A stretch of DNA of 58,016 nucleotides, from assembly GCA_946415785.1 (NCBI GenBank), contig CAMKTV010000003.1:1-58016 (forward strand). The letters are read 5' to 3'. How positions within the stretch are numbered: position 1 is the first letter of the stretch; each line of letters opens with the position of its first letter. The translations under genes and the position numbers were made by a program. The stretch comes from an uncultured Solobacterium sp. Lineage in GTDB: Bacteria; Bacillota_I; Bacilli_A; Erysipelotrichales; Erysipelotrichaceae. The notes under the pieces were generated by a model. The model saw only the letters and a list, made by a program, of their open reading frames with translations. It made no database searches and was not told where the DNA came from. Positions 24,630-33,586 of the stretch are shown one piece after another.

Positions 24630-27600
24630 ATGAAACATTTTAGAAAATTGATGAAGGTTCTTTTAGTAACCGTCTTATCAGTTATGTTAGCGTTTACAAT
24701 GTTGTCAGTAAATACTAATGAAGTTAATGCGGCATACGAAAACGGCTATGAGTACAGAATGGAAATTGCTCGTGGTTTGGGACACATTAAAGGCAGTTCT
24801 TCTGTTAGTGAATTCTTTAATGCAACAGACAACAGCAATGGCTATTCTTGGGTTGGTTACAACAATGGTGTAACTGCTGCTAGCACAAAAGGTGGTGCAA
24901 CAAACAGATACACACAAAACAACAATGGTGTTAACTTTGTTACAGCTAATAAAGTAAGTGGCATTGATGTTTATTATGGTGACCAAGTGTTAAAGAATCA
25001 AAGCGTAACTAATTTGTATTACACTTCAGGTGGTCAACTAACTACTACTGGTACTGGTAATACACAATTATATGCGTATTCTTCAAGTACAGTATTCTAT
25101 TTGAGATTTGTCAATATATATAACGACTTTGTAGCTGTACTACACTATTTCAATGAACATACTGTTACTGTTAATGGCGTTGAAGATGCAGGCTTCGCGA
25201 ATACATTTGATGATAATTTTGATAAATACTTCACAACAAAAGATTTAGAAAATCAAACTGTATCAACAATAGTTTCAAATGATTATACAAATGCATCTGG
25301 TTTAGCTGAAGATTTCACATTAGATAGTGAAGGAACTTTAGGTGGTGTTAGTGTAAGCGTTGGCTCAAATCCTGCTTCTACTTCTGTAACATCTGGCGTT
25401 CAATATCTTGCAAGTGATTACACTTTCTCAAGTGAACATGATGCTAGCGATATCTTAGCTATCGACTTCGAAAATAATCAAATTTTGTATTATGCAGTAA
25501 ATACTGACATCGTTATCACATTCAACTATGCTACTGAAGTTACTCATGAAGTAACATTCAAAGTTGGTGAAGATGTATATGATAGCGAAGAAGTATATGA
25601 AGGCTTTACTGTAAATCAACCTGCTAATCCTACAATTCCTGAAGGATATAATTCATTCAAGGGTTGGTATGTTGAAGGTACAGATGAAGCTTATGATTTC
25701 TCTAGCCCTGTAAATGCTGATTTAGTATTATATGCTCAATTTGCAAATGTTCGTTCATTCACATTTAAAAATGTTAAATCTGTTTCAGCATCTCAATGGG
25801 TAAGCACATTTGGTGGAACTGGTTTCACTGGCTCAAATGGTACTTATGTAGCTTATACAGGCGACGATATTATCAATGAAGAAGAAACAGGTTCTAATGG
25901 CTTAATGATCAGATTTGATTACAATCACGCTATTACACGCGCAATAGTTAAAGTTGGCGAAGTTGAATCTGAATTACCACAAGAATATTTCGAAACAACT
26001 GATGAATATTTCTTAGATAGTGAAGGAAATTGGTCAGATGAAATGGGTGATCCAACAGAGAATACATACATTATGAAACTTGCTACATTAGGGAATAATG
26101 ATTATGCATTCTTAAGAGTTTGGAATGTTACTGAAGATATTGAAATTGAAGTTGAACTTGAAGAACATAAAGTTACATTTGTTAACTTTGGACATAAATA
26201 TCCATCTTCTGCAGGTACATTCCTATCTACTCCATATGTAGCATTTACTGGTGATACTTGGACTAGTGAAACAGGTGGTACATTATATGCTTCTCCAAAA
26301 GCTGCAATTGATGAATTTGATGTTGGCGAAAACGCAAATAAAGGTAACCATCACCAAGCAGTTGCTGTAACTAATGGTGATTATTATGAAGATCCAACTG
26401 TTTCAAGCACAGGTGTTGGTGGTTCATTAATGACATCTATCGCAGATCTAGAATCAATCGTCTTCACATTTGGAGAAAATGAACCAATTGAACTTGTTAC
26501 AAACGGTGATGAAATTAGGGGTAAGACTTATTTCATTAACAGTTCTTATGAACTTGAACAAAGAACTGCTGCTCAAGAAGGCGACTTATTCAAATTAGCT
26601 GTTAACTCTAACGACACATATACAATTTATATAAGATTCTATGATATTAGTGAGGATATTACTATTGAAGCAAAATATTTCGTTGAACATACAATTAGAA
26701 TTTTGAACTTCGGTAACGAAGGTCATAACTATATTGGTACTGGTGCTTATTCAACAAATACATCTGGTAATTATGTAGGTGTACGTTGCTGGGACCCATA
26801 TGGAACTGGTTCAGGCAATAATAAGAGAAACGGTGGTACTATTGATTATGCTGCTGGTGTAGCTACAATCTATGGTGATTATAGTAGTACATCAGGTATC
26901 GGTGCTGCATTATTAGTTCATGAAAATTATGAATTACATGATAAAGTACGTATCACTTATGGTGAAGAAACAGTTGAATATGATTTAGATAACGAAAACG
27001 GTGTAAATCAAAACTGGTATATTGGTGAAACTAAGATTTTACAATTCGTTCAAAATAAGAATGTTGAATACTACAATGTTCGTTTCTTCAATGTAGCTGG
27101 TGATATCACTATTGAATCACTAGATAAAGTTGTTGCAGATGTTGGTGCTGTTACTGCAGAATTAACATTAAACAATGATGGTACATTAACTGAAAAGATT
27201 AATCCAATTCTTCCTAACTATGATGAAAATTATGTAGCTACAATTGATGGCGAAGAAGTTGAATTAAGTCTTGTTGATGAAGAAGCAGGCAAATATTCAA
27301 TCTCTACTCCTGCTAAAGCTCCTAAGAACTTATCAGATCCATTCGTAGTTCAAATCAGCAACGGTGAAGAAGTTATCTATGAATACACTACAAGTATGAA
27401 AGACTACATGTATGCATTACTTGCTAGTCCAACATTTGCTCCTTTAGCTAAATCAATGATTAACTATGCTTCATATGCTCAATCTTATTTCGGACATATG
27501 AAAGATGAATTAGCAAATGCTAATCTTGAAGAAGAAGATAAAGATGTAAGCAATGTTACTTATGAAACAGTTGCTGGCTATGCTGCAAGTAGAGCAGGCG

Positions 27601-27986
27601 AAACAGAAGGCATAAGTGCTTATGGTCAATCATTAGTATTAAAGAATGCTGTACATCTAAGAGTTTACTTCATGCTTGATGGAACACATGAAATCAGTGA
27701 ATACAAGTTCTATGATGGTGATGAATCATTAAGAGCAATCCATTATTCAGGTAATTTATATTATGTAGAAGTTAGCAATACTGCTGCTCCAGATCTAGAT
27801 GTTGAACATACAATTTCTGCTAAATTAGGTGAAGAAGGTGGCTTAACTGTTACTTGCTCACCATTAACATATGCTGAAATCGTATTAAGAGATGCACCTG
27901 CAAATGATAAGGAAGCTAAATTAGCTAACCTTGTAAGATCTATGTACAATTATGCAGTTGCTGCAAAGGCTTTATTGAGTGAATAA
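24630..27986 (+). CDS. Large secreted repeat protein with InlB-type repeat
   Basis: An 1118-residue secreted protein. A signal peptide of about 34 residues ends at VNA-AYE. An InlB/Flg_new-type repeat spans about 302-372 (HEVTFKVGEDVYDSE, then FKGWYVEG). Three diverged repeats follow, about 373-511, 512-683 and 684-833. Each opens with an F/L-x-N-F/V strand and closes with an ED/GDITIE strand. The last ~285 residues form a mostly soluble module ending in MYNYAVAAKALLSE. There is no LPxTG, no C-terminal membrane helix and no evident cell-wall binding repeat, so retention on the surface is unexplained. A strong SD (AAGGGGGAG) precedes the ATG. Function unknown; adhesion is a guess. A 29-codon ORF follows after one base. 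Confidence 0.85.
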   Translation: MKHFRKLMKVLLVTVLSVMLAFTMLSVNTNEVNAAYENGYEYRMEIARGLGHIKGSSSVSEFFNATDNSNGYSWVGYNNGVTAASTKGGATNRYTQNNNGVNFVTANKVSGIDVYYGDQVLKNQSVTNLYYTSGGQLTTTGTGNTQLYAYSSSTVFYLRFVNIYNDFVAVLHYFNEHTVTVNGVEDAGFANTFDDNFDKYFTTKDLENQTVSTIVSNDYTNASGLAEDFTLDSEGTLGGVSVSVGSNPASTSVTSGVQYLASDYTFSSEHDASDILAIDFENNQILYYAVNTDIVITFNYATEVTHEVTFKVGEDVYDSEEVYEGFTVNQPANPTIPEGYNSFKGWYVEGTDEAYDFSSPVNADLVLYAQFANVRSFTFKNVKSVSASQWVSTFGGTGFTGSNGTYVAYTGDDIINEEETGSNGLMIRFDYNHAITRAIVKVGEVESELPQEYFETTDEYFLDSEGNWSDEMGDPTENTYIMKLATLGNNDYAFLRVWNVTEDIEIEVELEEHKVTFVNFGHKYPSSAGTFLSTPYVAFTGDTWTSETGGTLYASPKAAIDEFDVGENANKGNHHQAVAVTNGDYYEDPTVSSTGVGGSLMTSIADLESIVFTFGENEPIELVTNGDEIRGKTYFINSSYELEQRTAAQEGDLFKLAVNSNDTYTIYIRFYDISEDITIEAKYFVEHTIRILNFGNEGHNYIGTGAYSTNTSGNYVGVRCWDPYGTGSGNNKRNGGTIDYAAGVATIYGDYSSTSGIGAALLVHENYELHDKVRITYGEETVEYDLDNENGVNQNWYIGETKILQFVQNKNVEYYNVRFFNVAGDITIESLDKVVADVGAVTAELTLNNDGTLTEKINPILPNYDENYVATIDGEEVELSLVDEEAGKYSISTPAKAPKNLSDPFVVQISNGEEVIYEYTTSMKDYMYALLASPTFAPLAKSMINYASYAQSYFGHMKDELANANLEEEDKDVSNVTYETVAGYAASRAGETEGISAYGQSLVLKNAVHLRVYFMLDGTHEISEYKFYDGDESLRAIHYSGNLYYVEVSNTAAPDLDVEHTISAKLGEEGGLTVTCSPLTYAEIVLRDAPANDKEAKLANLVRSMYNYAVAAKALLSE

Positions 27987-27987
27987 A

Positions 27988-28077
27988 ATGACTGATAAAC
28001 CACAAGTTAGAATTGTTAATCTAAGTGATGATGATATCATCCAAACAAGCGATGAATTACCTGTAAAACCATTCTAA
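27988..28077 (+). CDS. 29-residue small ORF downstream of the secreted protein
   Basis: ATG one base after the preceding stop, 29 codons, ending just before a strong terminator that both genes would share. The product is acidic and contains KPQVRIVNLSDDDIIQTS then a Pro-containing tail. The pattern KP-x-V-x-I/V...DDII-x-TS recalls tiny proteins that accompany secreted proteins in gut Firmicutes; that recollection is not verified. No SD of its own, so translation would rely on coupling. Function unknown. Confidence 0.5.
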   Translation: MTDKPQVRIVNLSDDDIIQTSDELPVKPF

Positions 28078-28096
28078 TTAAAGAAACAAATTAAAC

Positions 28097-28127
28097 AAAA
28101 GAACAATGCCTCGCATTGTTCTTTTTT
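28097..28127. terminator. Strong bidirectional terminator
   Basis: Thirteen-bp perfect stem AAAAGAACAATGC/GCATTGTTCTTTT with a CTC loop and T runs on both strands. It ends the secreted-protein transcript and, on the minus strand, the tRNA-Leu transcript. Confidence 0.85.
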
Positions 28128-28133
28128 ACTATT

Positions 28134-28218
28134 TGGTGCATCTGACAAGACTTGAACTTGCACGGGTTACCCCACACGCCCCTCAAACGTGCGCGTATAC
28201 CAATTCCGCCACAGATGC
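28134..28218 (-). tRNA. tRNA-Leu (anticodon GAG)
   Basis: Acceptor arms GCATCTG and CAGATGC close, and the discriminator A and CCA are encoded. The class II long variable arm, GGCGGAATTGGTA D-arm and TTCAAGTC T-loop are characteristic of tRNA-Leu. The anticodon loop TTGAGGG reads GAG (codons CUU/CUC). The stop of the AraC gene is 24 bp upstream. Confidence 0.93.
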
Positions 28219-28241
28219 ATGACAATATTCTATCATTATTT

Positions 28242-29402
28242 CTAAATGCTTTTACGATATTCTTTCGGTGTGATTCCTGTTATCTTTTTAAATATTCGAT
28301 TAAAATGTGAACTTGATGAAAAGCCTAAGTAATCACTGATTAATACAATACTTTTAGAATCATCTTTTAAAAGTTCTTTTGCTTTATCTATTTTTATTTG
28401 TCTAATATATTCATTTAAAGAAATGCCTTGTGATTTTTTGAAGATAGTTGATAAATGACTGCGTGATATATATAAACTATTGGCGATATCTTCTGTTTTA
28501 ATTGCCTCGGAAATATGATGAACTATATAATGATAGACTTCATTTGATAGATGATTATTAGTTTTATTCTTTAAGATATTTATTTCTTTTGTAAAGGTTA
28601 AAACCATGTCGTACTGTAAAGCATTGAATTCATTAATGTCTTTAGCATTCTCACATTTTTGAATAAAAGAATCACTTAATTTAAACGCATCTTCAATGGC
28701 CATTCCAGCTTCTATTGCAGCTCTAGAAATTAAAGTAGTTGTAACAATGAAAGTGTTCTTATTATGTCTTAACAGATTTGAAGATAACACACCAGACCTG
28801 ATTGATGGAGCATTCTTAACCCAATTGTTCAACAATTCCACATTGCCACTTTTTACCATTTCAATAATCTGTTTTTCAATATTATAGTTTTTATAGATAT
28901 CAGATGGAGATGATAGATTTTCATAATTGATGTTTTCATTCTTGCTTTCTTTAATCTGAAAATCAGAAAGATTTAATTTTTCATTATTTAAAATATGATT
29001 TATCGTACACATCATTTGGATGATACTATCAAGAGGCATTGGGATAATGGCATTCATTGAAGTTATAAAAGCGTCCATATCTTTATTTGGTACATTTAAG
29101 GAAAAAGCTAAATCAGATAATTCCTGATTATTTAAAGGACTTAATCTGCTTGGCCCAATTATTATTTTTAAATCTTTAGAATTAATGATGCCATAATAAT
29201 CAAAATTTTCACTAATATAATAATTCACATTTCCACTTAAATTATTTAATTCATCAATATAAAGAATAACTGGATCATATATTAGTGATACATTCGCATA
29301 AGTTTTTATCAGTTCACCTTTTTTATAAATTCTTATAGGTAAACCTGACATATCAGACATTTTTTCACATAAATATTCAATGTCAAAAGAAAACGCTTTC
29401 AT
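28242..29402 (-). CDS. AraC-family transcriptional regulator, probable rhamnose regulator
   Basis: A 386-residue regulator. The C-terminal ~100 residues form two HTH motifs (IANSLYISRSHLSTIFKKSQ, then ISDYLGFSSSSHFNRIFKKI) of the AraC/XylS type. The N-terminal 280 residues are not the cupin of RhaS/RhaR and I do not recognise a named sensor. It is divergent from the rhamnose operon, which makes it the probable activator. Between the genes are two 12-bp direct repeats 20 bp apart. The first codons read ATGAAAGCGTTTTCT, a perfect match to the cre consensus, so carbon catabolite repression through CcpA is possible. No SD precedes the ATG; a TATATT lies nine bases upstream. Confidence 0.87.
   Translation of the reverse strand: MKAFSFDIEYLCEKMSDMSGLPIRIYKKGELIKTYANVSLIYDPVILYIDELNNLSGNVNYYISENFDYYGIINSKDLKIIIGPSRLSPLNNQELSDLAFSLNVPNKDMDAFITSMNAIIPMPLDSIIQMMCTINHILNNEKLNLSDFQIKESKNENINYENLSSPSDIYKNYNIEKQIIEMVKSGNVELLNNWVKNAPSIRSGVLSSNLLRHNKNTFIVTTTLISRAAIEAGMAIEDAFKLSDSFIQKCENAKDINEFNALQYDMVLTFTKEINILKNKTNNHLSNEVYHYIVHHISEAIKTEDIANSLYISRSHLSTIFKKSQGISLNEYIRQIKIDKAKELLKDDSKSIVLISDYLGFSSSSHFNRIFKKITGITPKEYRKSI
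29388..29402 (-). promoter_or_regulatory. Candidate cre site in the AraC start codons
   Basis: ATGAAAGCGTTTTCT on the minus strand matches WTGNAANCGNWNNCW at every position. It covers the start codon of the regulator gene and its predicted transcription start. Degenerate consensus, so chance is possible. Confidence 0.4.
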
Positions 29403-29405
29403 CTT

Positions 29406-29437
29406 AAAACAAATATATCAAAAACAAAACAAATATA
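29406..29437. promoter_or_regulatory. Direct-repeat half-sites for the AraC regulator
   Basis: AAAACAAATATA occurs at 29406-29417 and 29426-29437, exactly 20 bp apart on one DNA face, as expected for tandem AraC-family half-sites. The first copy overlaps the regulator's own -10. The transporter promoter lies downstream with TATAAG (29467-29472) and no good -35, typical of an activated promoter. Confidence 0.5.
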
Positions 29438-29508
29438 CAAGAAAGATATATATGTTTTTTCTATCATATAAGTAAGGAAGATATTAAATAATAGGAAGGA
29501 ATAAGAAT

Positions 29509-31038
29509 ATGGTATTGCCAAAGAGTTTAATTAAAACAGAAAATGTTTCAAAGAAAGAAAAATGGCTTGGTTATTTAATTGGCCCAGCTGGTGCATTATT
29601 ATTGAATGCTGTATTAGCGACATATCTGAATGTTTATTATACAGATGTTTTGAATCTTACACCTTTATGGGGTGGAGCCTTCTTAACAATATTCCCAATC
29701 GTTTCAAAAGTAATTGATGCGATAACAAATGTAATAATGGGACAATTAATTGACCATACAAAAAATAAAGAAGGAAAGGCAAGACCGTGGATCTTATTAT
29801 CAGCTCCACTTCTTACAATTTCAGCTATCTTATTATTCACAGTTCCAAATGCTTCAGATACTGTAAAAGCTATCTGGGTAATTATTTCTTATAATCTATT
29901 CTATTCATTCGCCTTTACAATCTTTAATATGTCACATAGTTTAATGGTTCCTCTTTCAACTAGAGACAGTAAAGATAGAGGTGGTTTATCAGTATTTAAT
30001 CAAATCACTACTATCATGATGTCAGGTATTCTTGTGGCTTTAATCTTCCCAATGGTGATAATGCCTGCAATTGGTGTTGATCAAAGCAAGTGGATTGGCT
30101 TAATGTCTATATTAGCTATTATTGCTTTGCCACTAACATTAATGGAATATTTCTTCACTAAAGAAAGAGTAACAGAAGAAGTAGAAGCAAATGGTCAGAC
30201 AAGTAACTTAACTTTTAAAGAACAATTGAAACTGATCTTCACTGATAAATATATGTTATTAATGTATGCTTATTTCTTAATTTATATAATCGGTACAACA
30301 TTAAAGAATATTGGCTTAGTTTATTATTGTAATTATGTATTAGGTACATATAATGATGGAATTACCCAAATGCTTGTTTCTGTATTGGGTGGTATTCCAA
30401 TGGGAATCGGTATTTTTGCGGTATGGCCATTAGCTAAGAAATTTGGCAAACGCAATGTGACAATGGTTGGCTTTATCATCTATGCGATAGGTTCATTAAT
30501 CTGTTGGCTATTCCCTCATAATTTAATAATCGTTTTAGTTGGCCAATTCATTAAGAACATTGGTGGTCTTCCATGTGCTTATGTATTTATGGCATTATTC
30601 GCAGATTGCCTAGATCATGTGGAATGGAAATCAGATAATAGAGTTGATGGAACAGCAATGTCTATTTATAACATCATCGCTGTATCAATGGTTGGTATTA
30701 TGACTGGTGTCTTTAACTGGATGTTGGCAAAAGCTGGATATATAGCACCTATTACCGCAAGCAGTATTAGTGAGGCAAGTTCAAATTTAGCGGCTAATGG
30801 CTGGACTTCACAGATTGCTTTAGAAAATCTTAAACCAGCAGCTGATGGTGTTTTAACTGTTGCGATTGCTCAACCACAAAATGTAAGCTGGGTTATCAGT
30901 TTTGCCTTTGTCGGTTTAGAATTTTTTACAGGTATCATCCTAGCTGTTATTCTATATTTCTTAAATGTTGAAAAGAATATCAATAAAGAACAAACAGAAA
31001 TCAAAGCAAGACATAAAACTGTAAATGCAGAGGAATAA
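29509..31038 (+). CDS. GPH-family (MelB-like) glycoside symporter
   Basis: A 509-residue transporter with 12 predicted helices and the glycoside-pentoside-hexuronide signature ([39 protein letters not shown]). It is first in the rhamnose operon, behind AGGAAGGA. The GPH family carries out cation-coupled uptake of oligosaccharides and glycosides. With intracellular glycosidases downstream, it most likely imports rhamnosyl glycosides or rhamno-oligosaccharides rather than free rhamnose. Confidence 0.9.
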   Translation: MVLPKSLIKTENVSKKEKWLGYLIGPAGALLLNAVLATYLNVYYTDVLNLTPLWGGAFLTIFPIVSKVIDAITNVIMGQLIDHTKNKEGKARPWILLSAPLLTISAILLFTVPNASDTVKAIWVIISYNLFYSFAFTIFNMSHSLMVPLSTRDSKDRGGLSVFNQITTIMMSGILVALIFPMVIMPAIGVDQSKWIGLMSILAIIALPLTLMEYFFTKERVTEEVEANGQTSNLTFKEQLKLIFTDKYMLLMYAYFLIYIIGTTLKNIGLVYYCNYVLGTYNDGITQMLVSVLGGIPMGIGIFAVWPLAKKFGKRNVTMVGFIIYAIGSLICWLFPHNLIIVLVGQFIKNIGGLPCAYVFMALFADCLDHVEWKSDNRVDGTAMSIYNIIAVSMVGIMTGVFNWMLAKAGYIAPITASSISEASSNLAANGWTSQIALENLKPAADGVLTVAIAQPQNVSWVISFAFVGLEFFTGIILAVILYFLNVEKNINKEQTEIKARHKTVNAEE

Positions 31039-31040
31039 TA

Positions 31041-33575
31041 ATGAAAGCTATTCGATTAAAAACAGAACATCTATTCAATCCTTTAGGTATTGATATAAAA
31101 CGTCCGCGTTTAATGTGGAATTGTGAATGCGGTAAAAAACAAACTGCCTACCAAATTAAATGTGAAGATTATGATACAGGAAAAGTATTAAGTGATGATA
31201 TGTCATTTATTTACCCAAACGATTTATCTTCAAGACAAAGAGTTAACTGGTCAGTTAAACTATGGGATGAAAATGATTCAGAAGGTGATTGGCGTGATGC
31301 TTTCTTTGAAATGGGCTTATTAGATAAAGATGATTGGGAAGCTTCTTGGATCAGTGGCAACTATAAAGTTAATAAGAAAAAAAGATATCCTGTAGATTGT
31401 TTTAAAAAAGAAATTAATATAGATAAAAAAATTAAACACGCAAGATTATATGCAACAGCTTGTGGCTTATATGAGGCAAGATTAAATGGTGAAAAGATTG
31501 GTGATTTTTGTTTAGCGCCTGGTTATACTGATTATTGTAAAAGAGTTCAATATCAGACGTATGATGTAACTGATTTATTAAAAGATGGTCATAATGAATT
31601 AACTGCTGAATTAGCTGATGGCTGGTATAGAGGTTCATGTGGTGCCTGGGGTATTAAGAATCAATATGGCACAGAAACAAAACTATTATTACAATTAGAA
31701 ATCATTTATAAAGATGACACAAAAGAAATAATTGGTACAGATAATTCATGGAACTGGTCAAATGATGGACCTATCAGATTCGCGGATAACAAAGATGGTG
31801 AAATCATAGAAGCCTATAGAATTACTTCATATAGTGGATATGCAAAAAAGACAAAACATAATGTTGTGCCTAGTGCATCTAACAATGTTCCTGTAAAAGA
31901 ACATGAACAACTTCATCCAACAATTACAACTTCTCCTAATGGAAAAAGATTGTTAGATTTTGGACAAAATTTTGCAGGTTATATTTCATTTAAAGTTAAT
32001 GCTTCACAAGGACAAAAAATGATTTTCCGTTTTGGAGAAATGTTAGATCAAGAAGGCAATCTAACTTTAAAGAATATTCAGCTTTCAAATAAGAAATATA
32101 CAACTCCTCTACAAAGAATTGAATATACGTGTAAAGATGGCGAGAATGTTTATAAAACAAAATTCGCTGTATTTGGTTTTAGATATGGTGAATTAGATAG
32201 CGATGTTAAATTAAATGAAGAAGACATTTGTTCAATTGCTGTTTATTCTGATTTTGAAATGACAAGCGAATTTGATTCTTCAAATGAATTATTGAATAAA
32301 TTTTATGATGCTACACTTTGGTCAGCTAAATCTAATCATTTAGATATTCCTACTGATTGTCCAACAAGAGAAAGACATGGTTGGACAGGAGATGCGCAAT
32401 TATTCTTTAAGTCTGCAGCATATCTATTTGATTTTGCGCCATTTGCGAGAAAGTATTTAAACGATGTTTATGATTGGCAAAGAAGCAATGGCCATCTTCC
32501 ACACATCACACCTGATGGTGGTGCAGATTTTTATATGTGGACAATGAACGGTTCTGTTGGCTGGTCTGATGTAGGTGTATTAATTCCTTATCGTTATGCA
32601 CAAATATTTGATGAAGAAGAAATCTTAAAAGAACATTACGACGGCATGGCTAGATATGCACGTTTTATGATTTCAAGAATTGGCAAACGTATGCCAATAT
32701 TTGGTGAGCATCTCAAATTAGAAAAGAAAGCTAAAAAATATTTAGTTAATAAGGGACAAAGCTATGGTGAATGGGCAGAACCAAATGATGTAAGTGGTGG
32801 CTTTCATTGGCAAGATTTTGCAGCACCACATCCTGAAGTATCTACAGCCTATACTTATTATGTTTTAAAACTGATGAGCGATATTGCTTCACGTTTAGGA
32901 CAAAAAGAAGATGAAAAAGAATTTAAGAAATATAGTGATGGCTGTAAGTATGCATATCAAGCATTAATAAAAACTGATAAATATCCAATTGATACTGATC
33001 GCCAAGCTAGACTTGTTAGGCCATTATATATGGATTTATTAAATGAAGAAGATAAAAAGTTTGCCCAAGCTAGATTAATCAAAGCTTTAGAAAACTATAA
33101 CTGGCGTTTAGGCACAGGCTTTTTATCAACGCCACTAATTCTTTATGTATTAGCTTCTTATGATATTAAAGCAGCATACAAGCTTTTAGAAAATGAAGAA
33201 ATACCAGGCTGGTTATCAATGCCTAAAAATGGTGCCACAACAATCTGGGAAGATTGGGATGGGCCAAATAGTAAAGAAGGTGGTATTGGTTCGTTAAATC
33301 ATTATTCTAAAGGTGCTATTGTTGAATGGCTATTCTCTAATATGTGCGGTATTAATGTTGCAGGTAAAAATCATTTTGTGATTAAACCTTTACCTGGTGG
33401 AAACTTTAAACACGCAAGCGCTAAATACAATAGTGTCTATGGTTTGGTAAAATCAAGTTGGATAAAAGAAAATGATGAATATAAATATCACATCGAAATC
33501 CCAGCTAATACAAAGGCAACTATTATCTTAAATGGAAACAAATATGAAGTTGATGCTGGTGTTTATGATTTTTAA
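31041..33575 (+). CDS. Alpha-L-rhamnosidase (GH78), cytosolic
   Basis: An 844-residue enzyme that releases terminal alpha-L-rhamnose. The N-terminal beta-domains start at TEHLFNPLGIDIKRPRLMW. The (alpha/alpha)6 catalytic domain carries the family block DIPTDCPTRERHGWTGDAQL and later GQSYGEWAEP, with the acidic residues used for catalysis. A C-terminal beta-domain follows. No signal peptide, so it acts inside the cell on imported glycosides. Two bases after the transporter stop. Confidence 0.93.
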   Translation: MKAIRLKTEHLFNPLGIDIKRPRLMWNCECGKKQTAYQIKCEDYDTGKVLSDDMSFIYPNDLSSRQRVNWSVKLWDENDSEGDWRDAFFEMGLLDKDDWEASWISGNYKVNKKKRYPVDCFKKEINIDKKIKHARLYATACGLYEARLNGEKIGDFCLAPGYTDYCKRVQYQTYDVTDLLKDGHNELTAELADGWYRGSCGAWGIKNQYGTETKLLLQLEIIYKDDTKEIIGTDNSWNWSNDGPIRFADNKDGEIIEAYRITSYSGYAKKTKHNVVPSASNNVPVKEHEQLHPTITTSPNGKRLLDFGQNFAGYISFKVNASQGQKMIFRFGEMLDQEGNLTLKNIQLSNKKYTTPLQRIEYTCKDGENVYKTKFAVFGFRYGELDSDVKLNEEDICSIAVYSDFEMTSEFDSSNELLNKFYDATLWSAKSNHLDIPTDCPTRERHGWTGDAQLFFKSAAYLFDFAPFARKYLNDVYDWQRSNGHLPHITPDGGADFYMWTMNGSVGWSDVGVLIPYRYAQIFDEEEILKEHYDGMARYARFMISRIGKRMPIFGEHLKLEKKAKKYLVNKGQSYGEWAEPNDVSGGFHWQDFAAPHPEVSTAYTYYVLKLMSDIASRLGQKEDEKEFKKYSDGCKYAYQALIKTDKYPIDTDRQARLVRPLYMDLLNEEDKKFAQARLIKALENYNWRLGTGFLSTPLILYVLASYDIKAAYKLLENEEIPGWLSMPKNGATTIWEDWDGPNSKEGGIGSLNHYSKGAIVEWLFSNMCGINVAGKNHFVIKPLPGGNFKHASAKYNSVYGLVKSSWIKENDEYKYHIEIPANTKATIILNGNKYEVDAGVYDF

Positions 33576-33586
33576 AGGAGCACAAC

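Noticed and set aside
24630-27986. LPxTG-anchored adhesin
   Set aside because: No LPxTG motif or C-terminal hydrophobic sorting signal is present.
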